Counted from the stretch's first letter, positions 25,673-35,127 are shown. The stretch: DNA of 64,000 bases from an uncultured Lachnospiraceae bacterium (GCA_934293375.1 CAKQYS010000005.1:124001-188000), one strand, 5' to 3'. Notes: generated by a model not told the origin, from the sequence alone. Made by a program: numbers and translations.

Positions 25673-27724
25673 CTATCTTTTCTCCGGATAAAACTGTGCA
25701 ATGTAAGCAAACTGTCGGTTCAACACAGCCTGTTGTCTGCTGTTCTTCACATCATTTGTCATCCGGGTCACAAATGTCGTCAACTTCTCCATATATTCGT
25801 CCTCAGATACACTGCCATCCGCTACAAGCGTGAGTCCTTTCTCCCAGCTTGCTGTCAGATTCGGAGCGAGCAAAGAACGGATTGAACAATATACAACATC
25901 ATGCACCATCTCGCCAAGCTGTGTCGGTGTGATGATCTGTGTCTTTTTGTTCAGATTCAGATATTTAATATGAACAAGCTTCTTAATGATCTCAGCTCTT
26001 GTTGCAGATGTACCGATACCGCTGCCCTTAATATGTGCCCGCAGCTCTTCATCTTCAATCAACTGTCCCGCATTTTCCATTGCCAGGATCAACGAACCTG
26101 AGTTATATCTCTTTGGAGGTGATGTCTCTCCCTCTTTGATCACGAATCCGGTAAACGGCACATTCTGCCCTTTTTTGAGATTCCGGATCGCATCCAATAC
26201 CTCTGCATCTACCTTCTGATCTGATTCCTCATTACTTTTCTCTGCCGATGCCTGTGCCAATGATTTCTTCATAAACGAATAGGACATGACCTTTAGATAC
26301 CCCTCGCTTGAAAGCACCTTAAAATTCGCAAACAACCGTTCCTGATTCCGGTTCAGGATGAGTGCGTATTTCTCATACTCTGCAGGCGGGTAAAAAATAC
26401 TGATAAATCTTCTTGCAATCACTTCGTATACCTTCTGTGACAGTGCCGGTAAACCGGGAAGTGCAGAAAGTCCCTGTCCGGTCGGAATGATAGCATAGTG
26501 GTCCGTGATCTGCTTGTCATTCACATAACGGCTCTTTGCCAAGCCTTTATATGCCTGCTGCTTCATGATCAAAGAAGCAAATGGTGCTACCTGATCATAC
26601 TGCACAAGACCACTGATATTCTTATGTATCTCTTTCGCAACTGCCGTCGACAGTACTCTCGCATCTGTTCTCGGATAAGTTACCAGCTTCTTTTCATATA
26701 AGTCCTGCACGATCCCCAGAGTCTCATCCGGGCTGATCTTAAACAGCTTTGCACACTGGTTCTGCAATTCCGCCAGATTAAACAGCAATGGTGGATTCTT
26801 CTTTTCCGTCTTCTTCTCTTTTTTCTCAAGTTGAGCCGGATAATCCTCTCCAACCGGAGTCATCAGCTCTCCGATCAAAAGCTTTGCATCTGTCTCTTTT
26901 TTAAATCCATTCTCTTTATATAATAGAGGGGATCCATAATATTTAGAACCCTCTACTGCCTTCCATTCTGCCTCAAATACAGAATGTGCTACGGTTCCAT
27001 CTTCTTTCACCGTCTGTATCTGTGCAGTACCGATCACCCGGTAGAACGGCGTCTTTTCAAACGCACGGATCTCCCGCTCCCGTCTTACGATCATCCCAAG
27101 TACGCAGGTCATTACACGACCGACAGATATGGCACCCTTCTTCAGATTCAGAAAATTGCGCACCGGATATCCATACTTTAAAGTCAACACACGGGAAAAA
27201 TTAATACCCATCAGATAATCTTCTTTTGCACGCAGATAGGCTGAGGCTGCCAGATTATTATACTCTGACAAAGGCTTTGCCTCACGGATTCCCCGCAGGA
27301 TCTCTTCTTCTGTCTGGGAATCGATCCAGACACGCCTTTTTTCCTTGCTGTCTCCGACACCCGCCATATCATCAACGAGACGATAGATGTACTCTCCCTC
27401 CCGTCCCGAATCCGTGCATACATAAATGCATCCTACATCCGCTCTTGTAAGCAGAGATTTTACAATCCCGAACTGTTTCTTTACACCATCCACTACCTCA
27501 TACTTATAAGTATCCGGAAGAAACGGTATCGTATCCATAGACCATTTTCCTAATGCAGGATCATATGCCTCCGGATAACTCATCGTGATCAGATGTCCTA
27601 CACACCATGTAATAATGCAGTCCTCCGACTCAATATAACCATCATGGCTGCCGCCCTTTACTTTCAGGGCATTTGCAAATTCCCTGGCAACACTCGGTTT
27701 TTCTGCTATATATAAATTCTTCAA
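25673..27724 (-). CDS. topB: DNA topoisomerase III
   Basis: A type IA topoisomerase (683 residues) that decatenates DNA through single-strand passage. The TOPRIM domain has LYIAEKPSVAREFA at the N-terminus and DSGREGEYIYRL. The active tyrosine is in LVTYPRTDAR near residue 345. There are no C-terminal zinc fingers, as expected for TopB. The start is a TTG with AAGGA 9 bp upstream. Topoisomerase III genes often occur on conjugative elements, but no conjugation genes are present here. The repeat element touches its 3' end. Confidence 0.94.
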   Translation of the reverse strand: MKNLYIAEKPSVAREFANALKVKGGSHDGYIESEDCIITWCVGHLITMSYPEAYDPALGKWSMDTIPFLPDTYKYEVVDGVKKQFGIVKSLLTRADVGCIYVCTDSGREGEYIYRLVDDMAGVGDSKEKRRVWIDSQTEEEILRGIREAKPLSEYNNLAASAYLRAKEDYLMGINFSRVLTLKYGYPVRNFLNLKKGAISVGRVMTCVLGMIVRREREIRAFEKTPFYRVIGTAQIQTVKEDGTVAHSVFEAEWKAVEGSKYYGSPLLYKENGFKKETDAKLLIGELMTPVGEDYPAQLEKKEKKTEKKNPPLLFNLAELQNQCAKLFKISPDETLGIVQDLYEKKLVTYPRTDARVLSTAVAKEIHKNISGLVQYDQVAPFASLIMKQQAYKGLAKSRYVNDKQITDHYAIIPTGQGLSALPGLPALSQKVYEVIARRFISIFYPPAEYEKYALILNRNQERLFANFKVLSSEGYLKVMSYSFMKKSLAQASAEKSNEESDQKVDAEVLDAIRNLKKGQNVPFTGFVIKEGETSPPKRYNSGSLILAMENAGQLIEDEELRAHIKGSGIGTSATRAEIIKKLVHIKYLNLNKKTQIITPTQLGEMVHDVVYCSIRSLLAPNLTASWEKGLTLVADGSVSEDEYMEKLTTFVTRMTNDVKNSRQQAVLNRQFAYIAQFYPEKR

Positions 27725-27798
27725 TCCATCATTTCCTTATCTGTTTCAAACATAATCTTCTTTATCATACTATGTCCGTCTTGTTTTGTAAAGTAGGG

Positions 27799-27827
27799 TT
27801 GTTTCACAGTGTAATTCATGCTATGAT
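27799..27827 (+). promoter_or_regulatory. Sigma-A-type promoter for the BMP/metallophosphoesterase pair
   Basis: TTGTTT (27799-27804) and TATGAT (27822-27827) are spaced by 17 bp, 46 bp upstream of the start codon. Confidence 0.55.
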
Positions 27828-27873
27828 ATCTGCAATACTACATAGATTATTATGATTAAAGGAGTGTGTGCTT

Positions 27874-29835
27874 ATGGCATATACAGATTATATAAAAGCT
27901 CTAAAAAAAGGCACCAAAGAATACAACAGTGCGATCTCCAAGGGACAGTACCCATATCTGCCTGTGTTAGACGATCTCTTATCTCATACGGATATTGAAT
28001 GCGAGGTTAATCTTGGCACAATGCATATCCGGCTGGATCAGGTCATCGGTACGAGCAATTTCGGAAGAACCACTGCATTTGCAAGTAATTTCATGCCACT
28101 TTTAGACTATGGCAGCGAATTCTCGATCAAGTGGTCTCAGCTGTGTGATGCACAATTGGAAGAGGGGATCCGTGATCCGATCAAAGTATATGAATACATG
28201 AATCAATACTATGTTGTTGAGGGCAACAAGCGTACCAGTGTGCTCAAATATTTCGATGCTGTTACGATTGCAGCGACAGTGACCCGCAAGGTTCCAAAAC
28301 GGACAGATGACATCGAGAATATCATCTATTATGAATTCATGAATTTCTATCAGCTGACAGAAATGAATTTCATTACTTTCAGTCATCCGGGAAGCTACAA
28401 AAAGCTGCTCTCTCTGACCGGGCACGATGAAACAACTGTCTGGCCCGAGGAGGAACGCAAGGACTTCACATCCTTTTATTATACATTTGCCAAAGATTTC
28501 GAGGCAAAGGGTGGATTGAAACTGAATATTACCTGTGGGGATGCCATTCTTCCACTGTTAGAAGTATATGACTATGCATCCGTGAAGGATATGACTTCCA
28601 CTGAGCTTCGTCCGGCAGTCGATAAGGTATGGGATGAGATCCTGCTGCTCACGGACGACAGATCCATTGAACTGCTGATGGATCCAACTGAAGCTCCTAA
28701 GAAAAATGTACTGAATAAGCTGATGCCGGCTGCTCAGCCTAGGAAACTGAAGGTTGCATTTGTCTATGACCGCTCTCCGGAACGGTCTGACTGGATCTAC
28801 AGCCACGAACTGGGGCGTCTGCACATTATGGAAGTCTTTGGGGATGCGATTGACACGGTTCAGGTAACATGCGAAAACCCTGAAAAGTATGGTCAGGCGG
28901 TACTCGAAGATCTGATCCATGACGAATATAATATTATATTTAATACCACCACACAGTTTATCCAGCCAAGTCTGAAGATCGCACTTGAACATCCTCATGT
29001 CAAGATCTTAAACTGCTCTGTCAATATTCCGCACAACGCGATACGGACCTATGAATCCCGGTTATATGAAGCAAAGTTTCTGACCGGTATGATCGCAGGT
29101 GCCATGACAAAGGATGATAAGATCGGATACATTCAGGATTACCCAATCTATGGTGCTATGGCCAATATCAATGCATTTGCCTACGGTGCCAGCATGACCA
29201 ATCCACGTGCCAAAGTATACCTCGACTGGTCAACGATAAAGGATCATGATGTCAATGCCTATTTTCAGGAGCAGAACATCCACATCATATCCGATCAGGA
29301 TCTGATCACACCGGGACGCAGCACCAGAAAGTTTGGTCTCTATACCAATGAATCCGGTATGGATCAGGGGCTGGCTATGTCTATCTGTCACTGGGGTATA
29401 TTTTATGAGAAGCTTTTAAACACGATTTTAAGCGGAACATGGAAGACAGAAGAAACCAATGAATCCGCCAAAGCACTGAACTACTGGTGGGGCATGTCTG
29501 CAGGCGTGATCGAAGTGATCTGCTCGCAGAATCTTCCGTCCGGCATTACCAAGCTTGTTGAGATCATGAAAGAAGCCATCTGCAACAACACTTTTCATCC
29601 ATTTTCCGGTCCTCTCTACTCTCAGACCGGTCTTGTAGAAGCCTCAAAAAAGGGATATATGACACCGGAAGAGATCATTACAATGAACTGGCTTGCTGAT
29701 AATGTCATTGGCACGATTCCACTGGAAGAGGACCTGCTTCCAAAAGCAAGAACCATTATGGATAATCAGGGAGTCGCACCGGAAACTGTCATACAATCAG
29801 AAGAAGCACCTGCACAGACACTGCCGCAGCATTAG
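27874..29835 (+). CDS. ParB-like / BMP (PnrA-like) fusion protein, apparently cytoplasmic
   Basis: A 653-residue protein with two parts. The N-terminal part (about residues 45-120) has a ParB/sulfiredoxin-like pattern: a VIGTSNFGRT segment, then IRDPIKVYEYMNQYYVVEGNKRTSVLKYF. The C-terminal part (about 290-610) resembles basic-membrane-protein substrate-binding domains that bind nucleosides, with LKVAFVYDRSPERSDW, FLTGMIAGAMTKDDKIGYI and YWWGMSAGVIEV. There is no signal peptide or lipobox, which is unusual because BMP proteins normally act outside the cell with an ABC transporter. None is nearby. The ATG at 27874 has GGAG 9 bp upstream. It is followed after 9 bp by a metallophosphoesterase. 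A regulatory or sensing role is inference. Confidence 0.75.
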   Translation: MAYTDYIKALKKGTKEYNSAISKGQYPYLPVLDDLLSHTDIECEVNLGTMHIRLDQVIGTSNFGRTTAFASNFMPLLDYGSEFSIKWSQLCDAQLEEGIRDPIKVYEYMNQYYVVEGNKRTSVLKYFDAVTIAATVTRKVPKRTDDIENIIYYEFMNFYQLTEMNFITFSHPGSYKKLLSLTGHDETTVWPEEERKDFTSFYYTFAKDFEAKGGLKLNITCGDAILPLLEVYDYASVKDMTSTELRPAVDKVWDEILLLTDDRSIELLMDPTEAPKKNVLNKLMPAAQPRKLKVAFVYDRSPERSDWIYSHELGRLHIMEVFGDAIDTVQVTCENPEKYGQAVLEDLIHDEYNIIFNTTTQFIQPSLKIALEHPHVKILNCSVNIPHNAIRTYESRLYEAKFLTGMIAGAMTKDDKIGYIQDYPIYGAMANINAFAYGASMTNPRAKVYLDWSTIKDHDVNAYFQEQNIHIISDQDLITPGRSTRKFGLYTNESGMDQGLAMSICHWGIFYEKLLNTILSGTWKTEETNESAKALNYWWGMSAGVIEVICSQNLPSGITKLVEIMKEAICNNTFHPFSGPLYSQTGLVEASKKGYMTPEEIITMNWLADNVIGTIPLEEDLLPKARTIMDNQGVAPETVIQSEEAPAQTLPQH

Positions 29836-29844
29836 GAGATACAT

Positions 29845-30435
29845 ATGAATATACTAGTATTATCAGATGTCGAATCAAAATCCCTGTGGGATTATTTCGA
29901 CCCAAATAAAATAGAAGATATTGATCTGATCCTGTCCTGTGGAGATCTAAAACCGCAATATCTTGAATTTCTTGCCACATTTGCCAAGGTCCCGATCCTG
30001 TATGTGCATGGCAACCATGATGACTGCTATGAACAGACACCGCCAAACGGCTGCATCTGCATTGAAGACAGTATTTATGTTCACGATGGAGTCCGCATTC
30101 TGGGAATTGGTGGTTCCATGCGCTACAAACCGGGTGCATTTCAATTTACACAGCAGGAAATGAATACCAGAGTCCGACATCTTTGGTGGACAATACACAG
30201 ACACAAAGGATTTGATATCCTGTTAGCGCACTCTCCTGCTTTCGAGGTGGATGACGATACCGATCTTCCGCACCACGGATTTGAAGCATTTGTTAAACTG
30301 TTAGACAGGTACAAACCAAAATATTTTATTCATGGACATGTCCATATGTCATATGGACGCAAATTCAAACGCGTGAACCATTATCATGATATTACGATCA
30401 TTAATGGTTACGAAAAATATACTTTCGAATACTGA
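29845..30435 (+). CDS. Metallophosphoesterase family protein
   Basis: A calcineurin-like phosphoesterase (196 residues). The metal-binding motifs appear in order: LSDVES at the N-terminus (the usual DxH has Glu in the third place), CGDLK, GNHDD, a central LLAHSP, and GHVHMS. The DxH to DVE change is odd and could affect one metal ligand. It is co-transcribed with the ParB/BMP fusion. The substrate could be a nucleotide or phosphoprotein; nothing in the sequence decides this. Confidence 0.85.
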   Translation: MNILVLSDVESKSLWDYFDPNKIEDIDLILSCGDLKPQYLEFLATFAKVPILYVHGNHDDCYEQTPPNGCICIEDSIYVHDGVRILGIGGSMRYKPGAFQFTQQEMNTRVRHLWWTIHRHKGFDILLAHSPAFEVDDDTDLPHHGFEAFVKLLDRYKPKYFIHGHVHMSYGRKFKRVNHYHDITIINGYEKYTFEY

Positions 30436-30457
30436 TTTCCCTCTCACAAATTTATAT

Positions 30458-30491
30458 AAAAAAGGAACCCCCGCTTGATGGAAGCGGGGGC
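30458..30491 (-). terminator. Intrinsic terminator after glnN
   Basis: Nine-base arms (30482-30490 and 30468-30476, CCCCCGCTT type) form a stem, followed on the minus strand by TTCC and six Ts. It sits between the convergent metallophosphoesterase and glnN genes. Confidence 0.8.
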
Positions 30492-30569
30492 GAGGGGGTA
30501 ATCAATCTATCGGCATCTGACGGATTCCCATCAGATATACATCGATTCGATATGTAATTCTCCTATCTG

Positions 30570-32684
30570 CTATACATAGAACAGGATATCCTCATACTGA
30601 GGGAATGGCCAATATGTCTTATCCACCAATTCCTCAAGCTTATCAGCAGGCTCTCTGACTGCAGACATCTCTGCGAATACCTCATCATGGAAGCTTCTTG
30701 CAGCCTTCTCCATATCATCTTCATAGCTTAATGCCTTATCGTCTAATTCTTCCAGTTTCTTTGTAGCCTCTGTCAGAGCCTTCAACTGTACAGAAATCTC
30801 CTGCAATAATTCTTCCTGAACGGATGTATCTACACCAACAGCCTTTAAGTCATTGACACCCTTTGCGGTATCTGCTGAATACTTCATAACTGCCGGAATG
30901 ATCTGCTTCTTAGACATATCAAGCATTGTCTTCGCCTCGATATTGATCTGCTTTGCATAGTTCTCATAGTAGATCTCTGCACGGGACAGCATCTCTGCCT
31001 TGCTTAAAACACCAAACTTCTCGAACATCTTGATATTGTCCTCATTCTTAAATGCATCAACTGCATCCACCAGACACTTGATGTTTGGAAGGCCTCTTCT
31101 CTCTGCCTCAGCAACCCATTCATCAGAGTAACCGTTGCCATTAAAGATGATTCTCTTATGCTTGCTGACTAATTCCTTAATCTTGTCATGGATCGCCATA
31201 TCAAGGTTATCTGCCTTCTCTAACTCATCTGCGATCTCACATAATGAATCTGCAACGATCGTATTCAGAATGATATTTGGTGTTGCAATTGACTGTGTAG
31301 ATCCGACCATACGGAACTCGAACTTATTACCCGTAAATGCAAACGGTGATGTACGGTTACGGTCTGTTGCATCCTGCATGAAGGAAGGCAGTGTCGATAC
31401 TCCGGACGCATATGCCTTACCCTGCAAAGAGCTTGTTGCTTCACCTGTCGTATCCAACTGTCTGATAACATCATCCAGCTGCTCTCCTAAGAAGATAGAA
31501 ATGATAGCCGGTGGTGCCTCATTTGCCCCCAGTCTGTGATCATTACCTGCTGAAGATGCAGATAATCTTAACAGATCTGCATGCTCATCTACAGCCTTTA
31601 AGATTGCAACTAAGAATAACAGGAACTGAATATTCTCATGTGGTGTCTTGCCCGGCTCTAACAGATTGATACCGTCATCTGTTGACATTGACCAGTTGTT
31701 ATGCTTACCGGATCCATTGACTCCGGCAAATGGCTTCTCATGCAGCAGACATGCAAGATCATGACGCTCAGCGACTCTCTTCATCGTCTCCATAACAAGC
31801 TGGTTATGGTCTGTACCAACATTGGTTGTACCATAAATCGGTGCAAGCTCATGCTGGCAAGGTGCCACCTCGTTATGCTGTGTCTTTGCTGTAATACCTA
31901 ACTTCCACAGTTCAACATTCAGATCGTTCATGTAGGACAGCACTCTCTGTCTTACGGTTCCAAAATAATGATCATCTAACTCCTGACCCTTTGGCGGCAT
32001 TGCACCAAACAAGGTACGACCGGTAAGGATCAGATCCTTACGCTTCTCATAATCCTTCTTGTCGATCAGGAAGTACTCCTGCTCCGGTCCGACAGATGTT
32101 GTAACCTTTGTAGAGGTTGTATTGCCAAATAATCTTAAAATACGAAGTGCCTGTACATTGACAGCTTCCATTGAACGAAGCAGCGGAATCTTCTTATCCA
32201 GTGCCTCACCTGTGTATGATGAAAATGCGGTTGGAATGCAAAGCACTGTGCTTCCATCCGGTGATTCCTTGATGAATGCCGGCGAAGTACAATCCCATGC
32301 TGTATAACCTCTTGCCTCATTGGTTGCTCTCAGACCACCTGAAGGGAAAGAAGATGCATCCGGCTCACCCTTGATCAATTCCTTACCTGAAAACTCCAGG
32401 ATAACCTTTCCGTCTGATGTTGGGCTGATGAAAGCGTCATGCTTCTCAGCTGTGATACCGGTCATCGGCTGGAACCAGTGTGTATAATGGGTGGCGCCTA
32501 ATTCAACTGCCCAATCCTTCATTGCATTTGCTACTGTATCTGCAATTGCAGGATTCAGCTCAGAACCTGTCTCGATGGTCTTCTTTAACTCCTTATACAC
32601 ATTCTTTGGTAAACGCTCTTTCATCACGGCATCGTTAAATACATGTGAACCAAAGATTTCTGTTACATTGACTTTTTCTTTCAT
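30570..32684 (-). CDS. glnN: Glutamine synthetase type III
   Basis: A large glutamine synthetase (704 residues) that condenses ammonium with glutamate. The type III signature GVNGSGKHNNWSMST is present, as are PMTGITAEKHDAF and the ATP-site SVGPEQEYFLID. Length fits GSIII (about 700) rather than GSI or GSII. The ATG has AAGGAAG upstream. The gene is preceded by a sigma-A-type promoter and then by a leader containing a strong intrinsic terminator 38 bp before the ribosome binding site. Expression is therefore probably controlled by antitermination, as known for several clostridial nitrogen genes. An Amt-PII gene with a similar arrangement lies 6 kb away. Confidence 0.96.
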   Translation of the reverse strand: MKEKVNVTEIFGSHVFNDAVMKERLPKNVYKELKKTIETGSELNPAIADTVANAMKDWAVELGATHYTHWFQPMTGITAEKHDAFISPTSDGKVILEFSGKELIKGEPDASSFPSGGLRATNEARGYTAWDCTSPAFIKESPDGSTVLCIPTAFSSYTGEALDKKIPLLRSMEAVNVQALRILRLFGNTTSTKVTTSVGPEQEYFLIDKKDYEKRKDLILTGRTLFGAMPPKGQELDDHYFGTVRQRVLSYMNDLNVELWKLGITAKTQHNEVAPCQHELAPIYGTTNVGTDHNQLVMETMKRVAERHDLACLLHEKPFAGVNGSGKHNNWSMSTDDGINLLEPGKTPHENIQFLLFLVAILKAVDEHADLLRLSASSAGNDHRLGANEAPPAIISIFLGEQLDDVIRQLDTTGEATSSLQGKAYASGVSTLPSFMQDATDRNRTSPFAFTGNKFEFRMVGSTQSIATPNIILNTIVADSLCEIADELEKADNLDMAIHDKIKELVSKHKRIIFNGNGYSDEWVAEAERRGLPNIKCLVDAVDAFKNEDNIKMFEKFGVLSKAEMLSRAEIYYENYAKQINIEAKTMLDMSKKQIIPAVMKYSADTAKGVNDLKAVGVDTSVQEELLQEISVQLKALTEATKKLEELDDKALSYEDDMEKAARSFHDEVFAEMSAVREPADKLEELVDKTYWPFPQYEDILFYV

Positions 32685-32726
32685 AGTGTTCTTCCTTTCT
32701 ATTATTCAGCGTGATCTATGTCCGAA

Positions 32727-32772
32727 TAAACAAAAACGAGGGCGTTCTCCTAATTTTGAGAACGCCCTCGTT
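32727..32772 (-). promoter_or_regulatory. Leader terminator (attenuator) upstream of glnN
   Basis: A perfect 15-bp stem (arms 32758-32772 and 32735-32749) with an eight-base loop is followed on the minus strand by TTTTTG. It lies inside the transcript leader between the glnN promoter and its start codon, where it would stop transcription unless antitermination occurs. The rest of the 302-bp gap is AT-rich leader with no gene that I can see. Confidence 0.75.
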
Positions 32773-32929
32773 CATTCATTCACACAAACCTGTTCGCTTT
32801 TGATAATCATACGATACTCCCCTTTTCCCAAAAAAGCAACCCCTTTTCCGGAAAACAAAGAAAAGCAGAAAAAAACGCGTTCTAGCTTTATTTTATTAAG
32901 TCAACCCGCATATTGAATCAACTCAATAC

Positions 32930-32958
32930 ATTCTAACCTTAATAAATAAATGTGTCAA
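32930..32958 (-). promoter_or_regulatory. Sigma-A-type promoter for glnN
   Basis: Minus-strand TTGACA (32958-32953) and TAGAAT (32935-32930) are 17 bp apart, about 245 bp upstream of glnN. A second TTGACTTAA box follows about 45 bp downstream of the first, and a similar box lies upstream of the amt gene. Confidence 0.7.
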
Positions 32959-32986
32959 CCGTATTTTCTGCTGATGAATGCTTTTC

Positions 32987-33961
32987 TCATTCCGATCTGT
33001 CCTTTCTATTCTGATTCCGATACTTCACGCGTTTTTCCAGACAATATGTTGCATAATCTGGTGTAATGAAGCGGAATGACTGCATCTTATCCAGATTCAA
33101 TGTTAATTCCTGATCCAGCATATTCGATACTGCCATATCGTCCAGAATATGCATAACTTTCTGTTTATATTCATTGGCATCTATTACCTGATCCCGGAAC
33201 AATGTATATGCCTGATACATCTCAACAAGATCTTCACTGTATTCACCGGACTGTGTAAGCTTATCGGATATCACAAAATCTGTCCCTGTCAGATCAAGTA
33301 TCTGTCTTGCTGACTTCGCAGAGATCAATATATCTTCTCCTATCATATAAAGATTCTTGTAACGCTGTTTAATACCTCCCTGCCCATGCTCATACACCCG
33401 TGGCAGAAAATCCGAGAATAAATTAGACAGTAAAGACGGTTTCCGGAATTGTATGTACTCCCCTTTTGGATTCACCGGTACTGCACGGCGATACCTTATG
33501 GGACCTACCTGTGTCAGCGGCAGCATGATCTGTCTTACCTCTTTCTCCAGCAAAAGGATATGGAGCTGGTTTCTGGATACCCATACATATCCCGGTGTCT
33601 GACTGATCTTATAATGGGACGATGCATCTATCAGAATCTGTCTGTGATCCGGCTTCACCCTGAATCTGACAAAAATCTGTTTTATATGTTTTTGCGTATA
33701 TCGCACAAGAATGTCCTCCGGTGCCACCGGTTTTGTTAATTCTGCCAGCTTATCATCTTTGATCTCACTGAAATCATACATCTGCACAATCACGATCACA
33801 ACCGCCAGACATATAAATGCAGGACCAAACAAGATGTAGTGCTGTCTGATCAGTGCAAATGCCACACACCCTACAGTCAGCACCGAAAACAGGAGTATAG
33901 ACCATAATATTCTCTTCGTGGAGGAATCTCCATACCGCAATGTATCAAGCAATCGTTTCAT
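32987..33961 (-). CDS. Conserved two-helix membrane protein of unknown function
   Basis: A 324-residue protein with two adjacent membrane helices (about residues 18-36 and 42-62) and a cytoplasmic remainder. The first soluble part has a beta-rich, PH-like or YcxB-like character (for example GYVWVSRNQLHILLLEKEVRQIMLPL). The end has a short helical segment YTLFRDQVIDANEYKQKVMHIL that resembles the SHOCT motif. I do not recognise the family. The glnN promoter starts within this gene's 3' edge, so the two are separately expressed. Confidence 0.7.
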   Translation of the reverse strand: MKRLLDTLRYGDSSTKRILWSILLFSVLTVGCVAFALIRQHYILFGPAFICLAVVIVIVQMYDFSEIKDDKLAELTKPVAPEDILVRYTQKHIKQIFVRFRVKPDHRQILIDASSHYKISQTPGYVWVSRNQLHILLLEKEVRQIMLPLTQVGPIRYRRAVPVNPKGEYIQFRKPSLLSNLFSDFLPRVYEHGQGGIKQRYKNLYMIGEDILISAKSARQILDLTGTDFVISDKLTQSGEYSEDLVEMYQAYTLFRDQVIDANEYKQKVMHILDDMAVSNMLDQELTLNLDKMQSFRFITPDYATYCLEKRVKYRNQNRKDRSE

Positions 33962-34041
33962 GCTGCACCGCCTCTCTGCTTATGTGATATTTCTGTCCAT
34001 TGAATAGCTACATTATATATTAAATCGAGATATTTATCCAC

Positions 34042-34824
34042 TTATTTTCCATGCATCCGGCCTTCGTGATCGATCTCATAATCACCCTGCCAAATCAGCT
34101 GATCAAGCGGAACAAACTGATACCCCTGTGACTCCAGATTGAGAAGCAGTGTGTCCAGTGCATCTTTCGTATACTTACTGCCATTATGCAAAAGAAGAAT
34201 TGAACCCGGTCCAAGATGCTTGTGATCACAAACGGTATGCACGATAGCATCAACACCATAATCCTTCCAGTCTAAGGAGTCCACATCCCATTGAATCGTA
34301 TAATAGCTGCACTTCTTTGCAGCCTCCACCACGGCTTCATTATAATCTCCATAGGGTGCACGAAAAAACATCATATCGTTTCCGGTCTGTTGTTTGATAA
34401 TGTTGTGGCATCCCATAATCTCATCAGACATGCCCTGTGCATCCAGCTGTGTCATATGCTTATGATGGTGGCCATGGTTCCCTATGATATGACCATCCTG
34501 ACTGATCGCACGAATGGCTTCCGGATGTTCCTCTGCCCAGTCACCTGTCACAAAAAAGGCAGCAACGCATTTATGTTTTTTTAGGATTGCCAGAATCTCT
34601 TCCAGATCCTCCGTTCCCCATGCTGAATCAAATGTAACGGATATCTGTGGTTTATCTCCGGTATCCACACAGTATATGGGAATTTCGGACATTACATTGG
34701 AAGATATCGCTTCATAATATTCTGTCTGGTGATATCCTGCATAGCATAACACCAAAAACAGTAATAATAAGATGGCAGGTTTTATATATTGGGATAAATG
34801 GTCATCCAAAGAGGAAAAATTCAT
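34042..34824 (-). CDS. Polysaccharide deacetylase, PdaB-like
   Basis: A NodB-homology protein (260 residues) with one N-terminal membrane helix (about 15-32) and an outward catalytic domain. The first motif is VTFDSAWG instead of the usual TFDDG, which is the form of PdaB-type sporulation deacetylases (FDISWG in Bacillus). Metal-binding histidines are in IGNHGHHHKHM, followed by FFRAPYGDYN, and LLLHNG closes the site. Because one catalytic Asp is replaced, activity may be reduced or different. PdaB is needed for spore cortex stability in Bacillus; the same role here is inference. The ATG at 34824 has CGGAG upstream. Confidence 0.85.
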   Translation of the reverse strand: MNFSSLDDHLSQYIKPAILLLLFLVLCYAGYHQTEYYEAISSNVMSEIPIYCVDTGDKPQISVTFDSAWGTEDLEEILAILKKHKCVAAFFVTGDWAEEHPEAIRAISQDGHIIGNHGHHHKHMTQLDAQGMSDEIMGCHNIIKQQTGNDMMFFRAPYGDYNEAVVEAAKKCSYYTIQWDVDSLDWKDYGVDAIVHTVCDHKHLGPGSILLLHNGSKYTKDALDTLLLNLESQGYQFVPLDQLIWQGDYEIDHEGRMHGK

Positions 34825-34892
34825 ATAAAACTCCGATACATATAGGATTAATTCACTATATGCACAAACCGATTCCCGGTAGAACCGCAATC

Positions 34893-34920
34893 AAAAAAAT
34901 GCCGCCCATATGGACGGCAT
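34893..34920 (-). terminator. Intrinsic terminator after the 48-aa membrane peptide gene
   Basis: Minus-strand ATGCCG and CGGCAT arms with a central CCATATGG core are followed by seven Ts. It closes the leftward cassette described below. Confidence 0.8.
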
Positions 34921-34938
34921 TTATATATATATGTAAGA

Positions 34939-35085
34939 TTAGTCATATAATGATTTCTTGTAACGGACCGCATGATACACCTTATATAAGAACATCACTA
35001 TCATATAAATGATAATTGCTCCGGTTGTAAAAATGCTGACGGCACCTCCTACAATGATCATAAGCCATGTAATAATATCCTGCAT
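34939..35085 (-). CDS. Small membrane peptide of the leftward cassette (48 aa)
   Basis: A peptide of 48 residues beginning MQDIITWLMIIVGGAV, with one or two hydrophobic segments and a basic, aromatic tail (YKVYHAVRYKKSLYD). The ATG at 35085 has AGAGG 9 bp upstream; an earlier in-frame ATG lacks a site. It lies 42 bp after the 144-aa gene on the same strand and before a terminator. Its N-terminal MQDI and following hydrophobic run resemble the 34-aa peptide of the rightward cassette, which begins MVQDIM. The function is unknown. Confidence 0.65.
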   Translation of the reverse strand: MQDIITWLMIIVGGAVSIFTTGAIIIYMIVMFLYKVYHAVRYKKSLYD

Positions 35086-35127
35086 CACGATATACCTCTT
35101 TTCTATTTTTTTGTATAACAAATAAAC

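Noticed and set aside
25673..27724. topB as evidence for an integrative conjugative element
   Set aside because: No relaxase, coupling protein, type IV secretion or integrase gene is present and the neighbours are housekeeping genes.
32685..32940. ANTAR two-hexaloop RNA motif in the glnN leader
   Set aside because: I looked for two adjacent stems with A-x-x-G hexaloops and did not find them; only the terminator hairpin is clear. A covariance search would be decisive.
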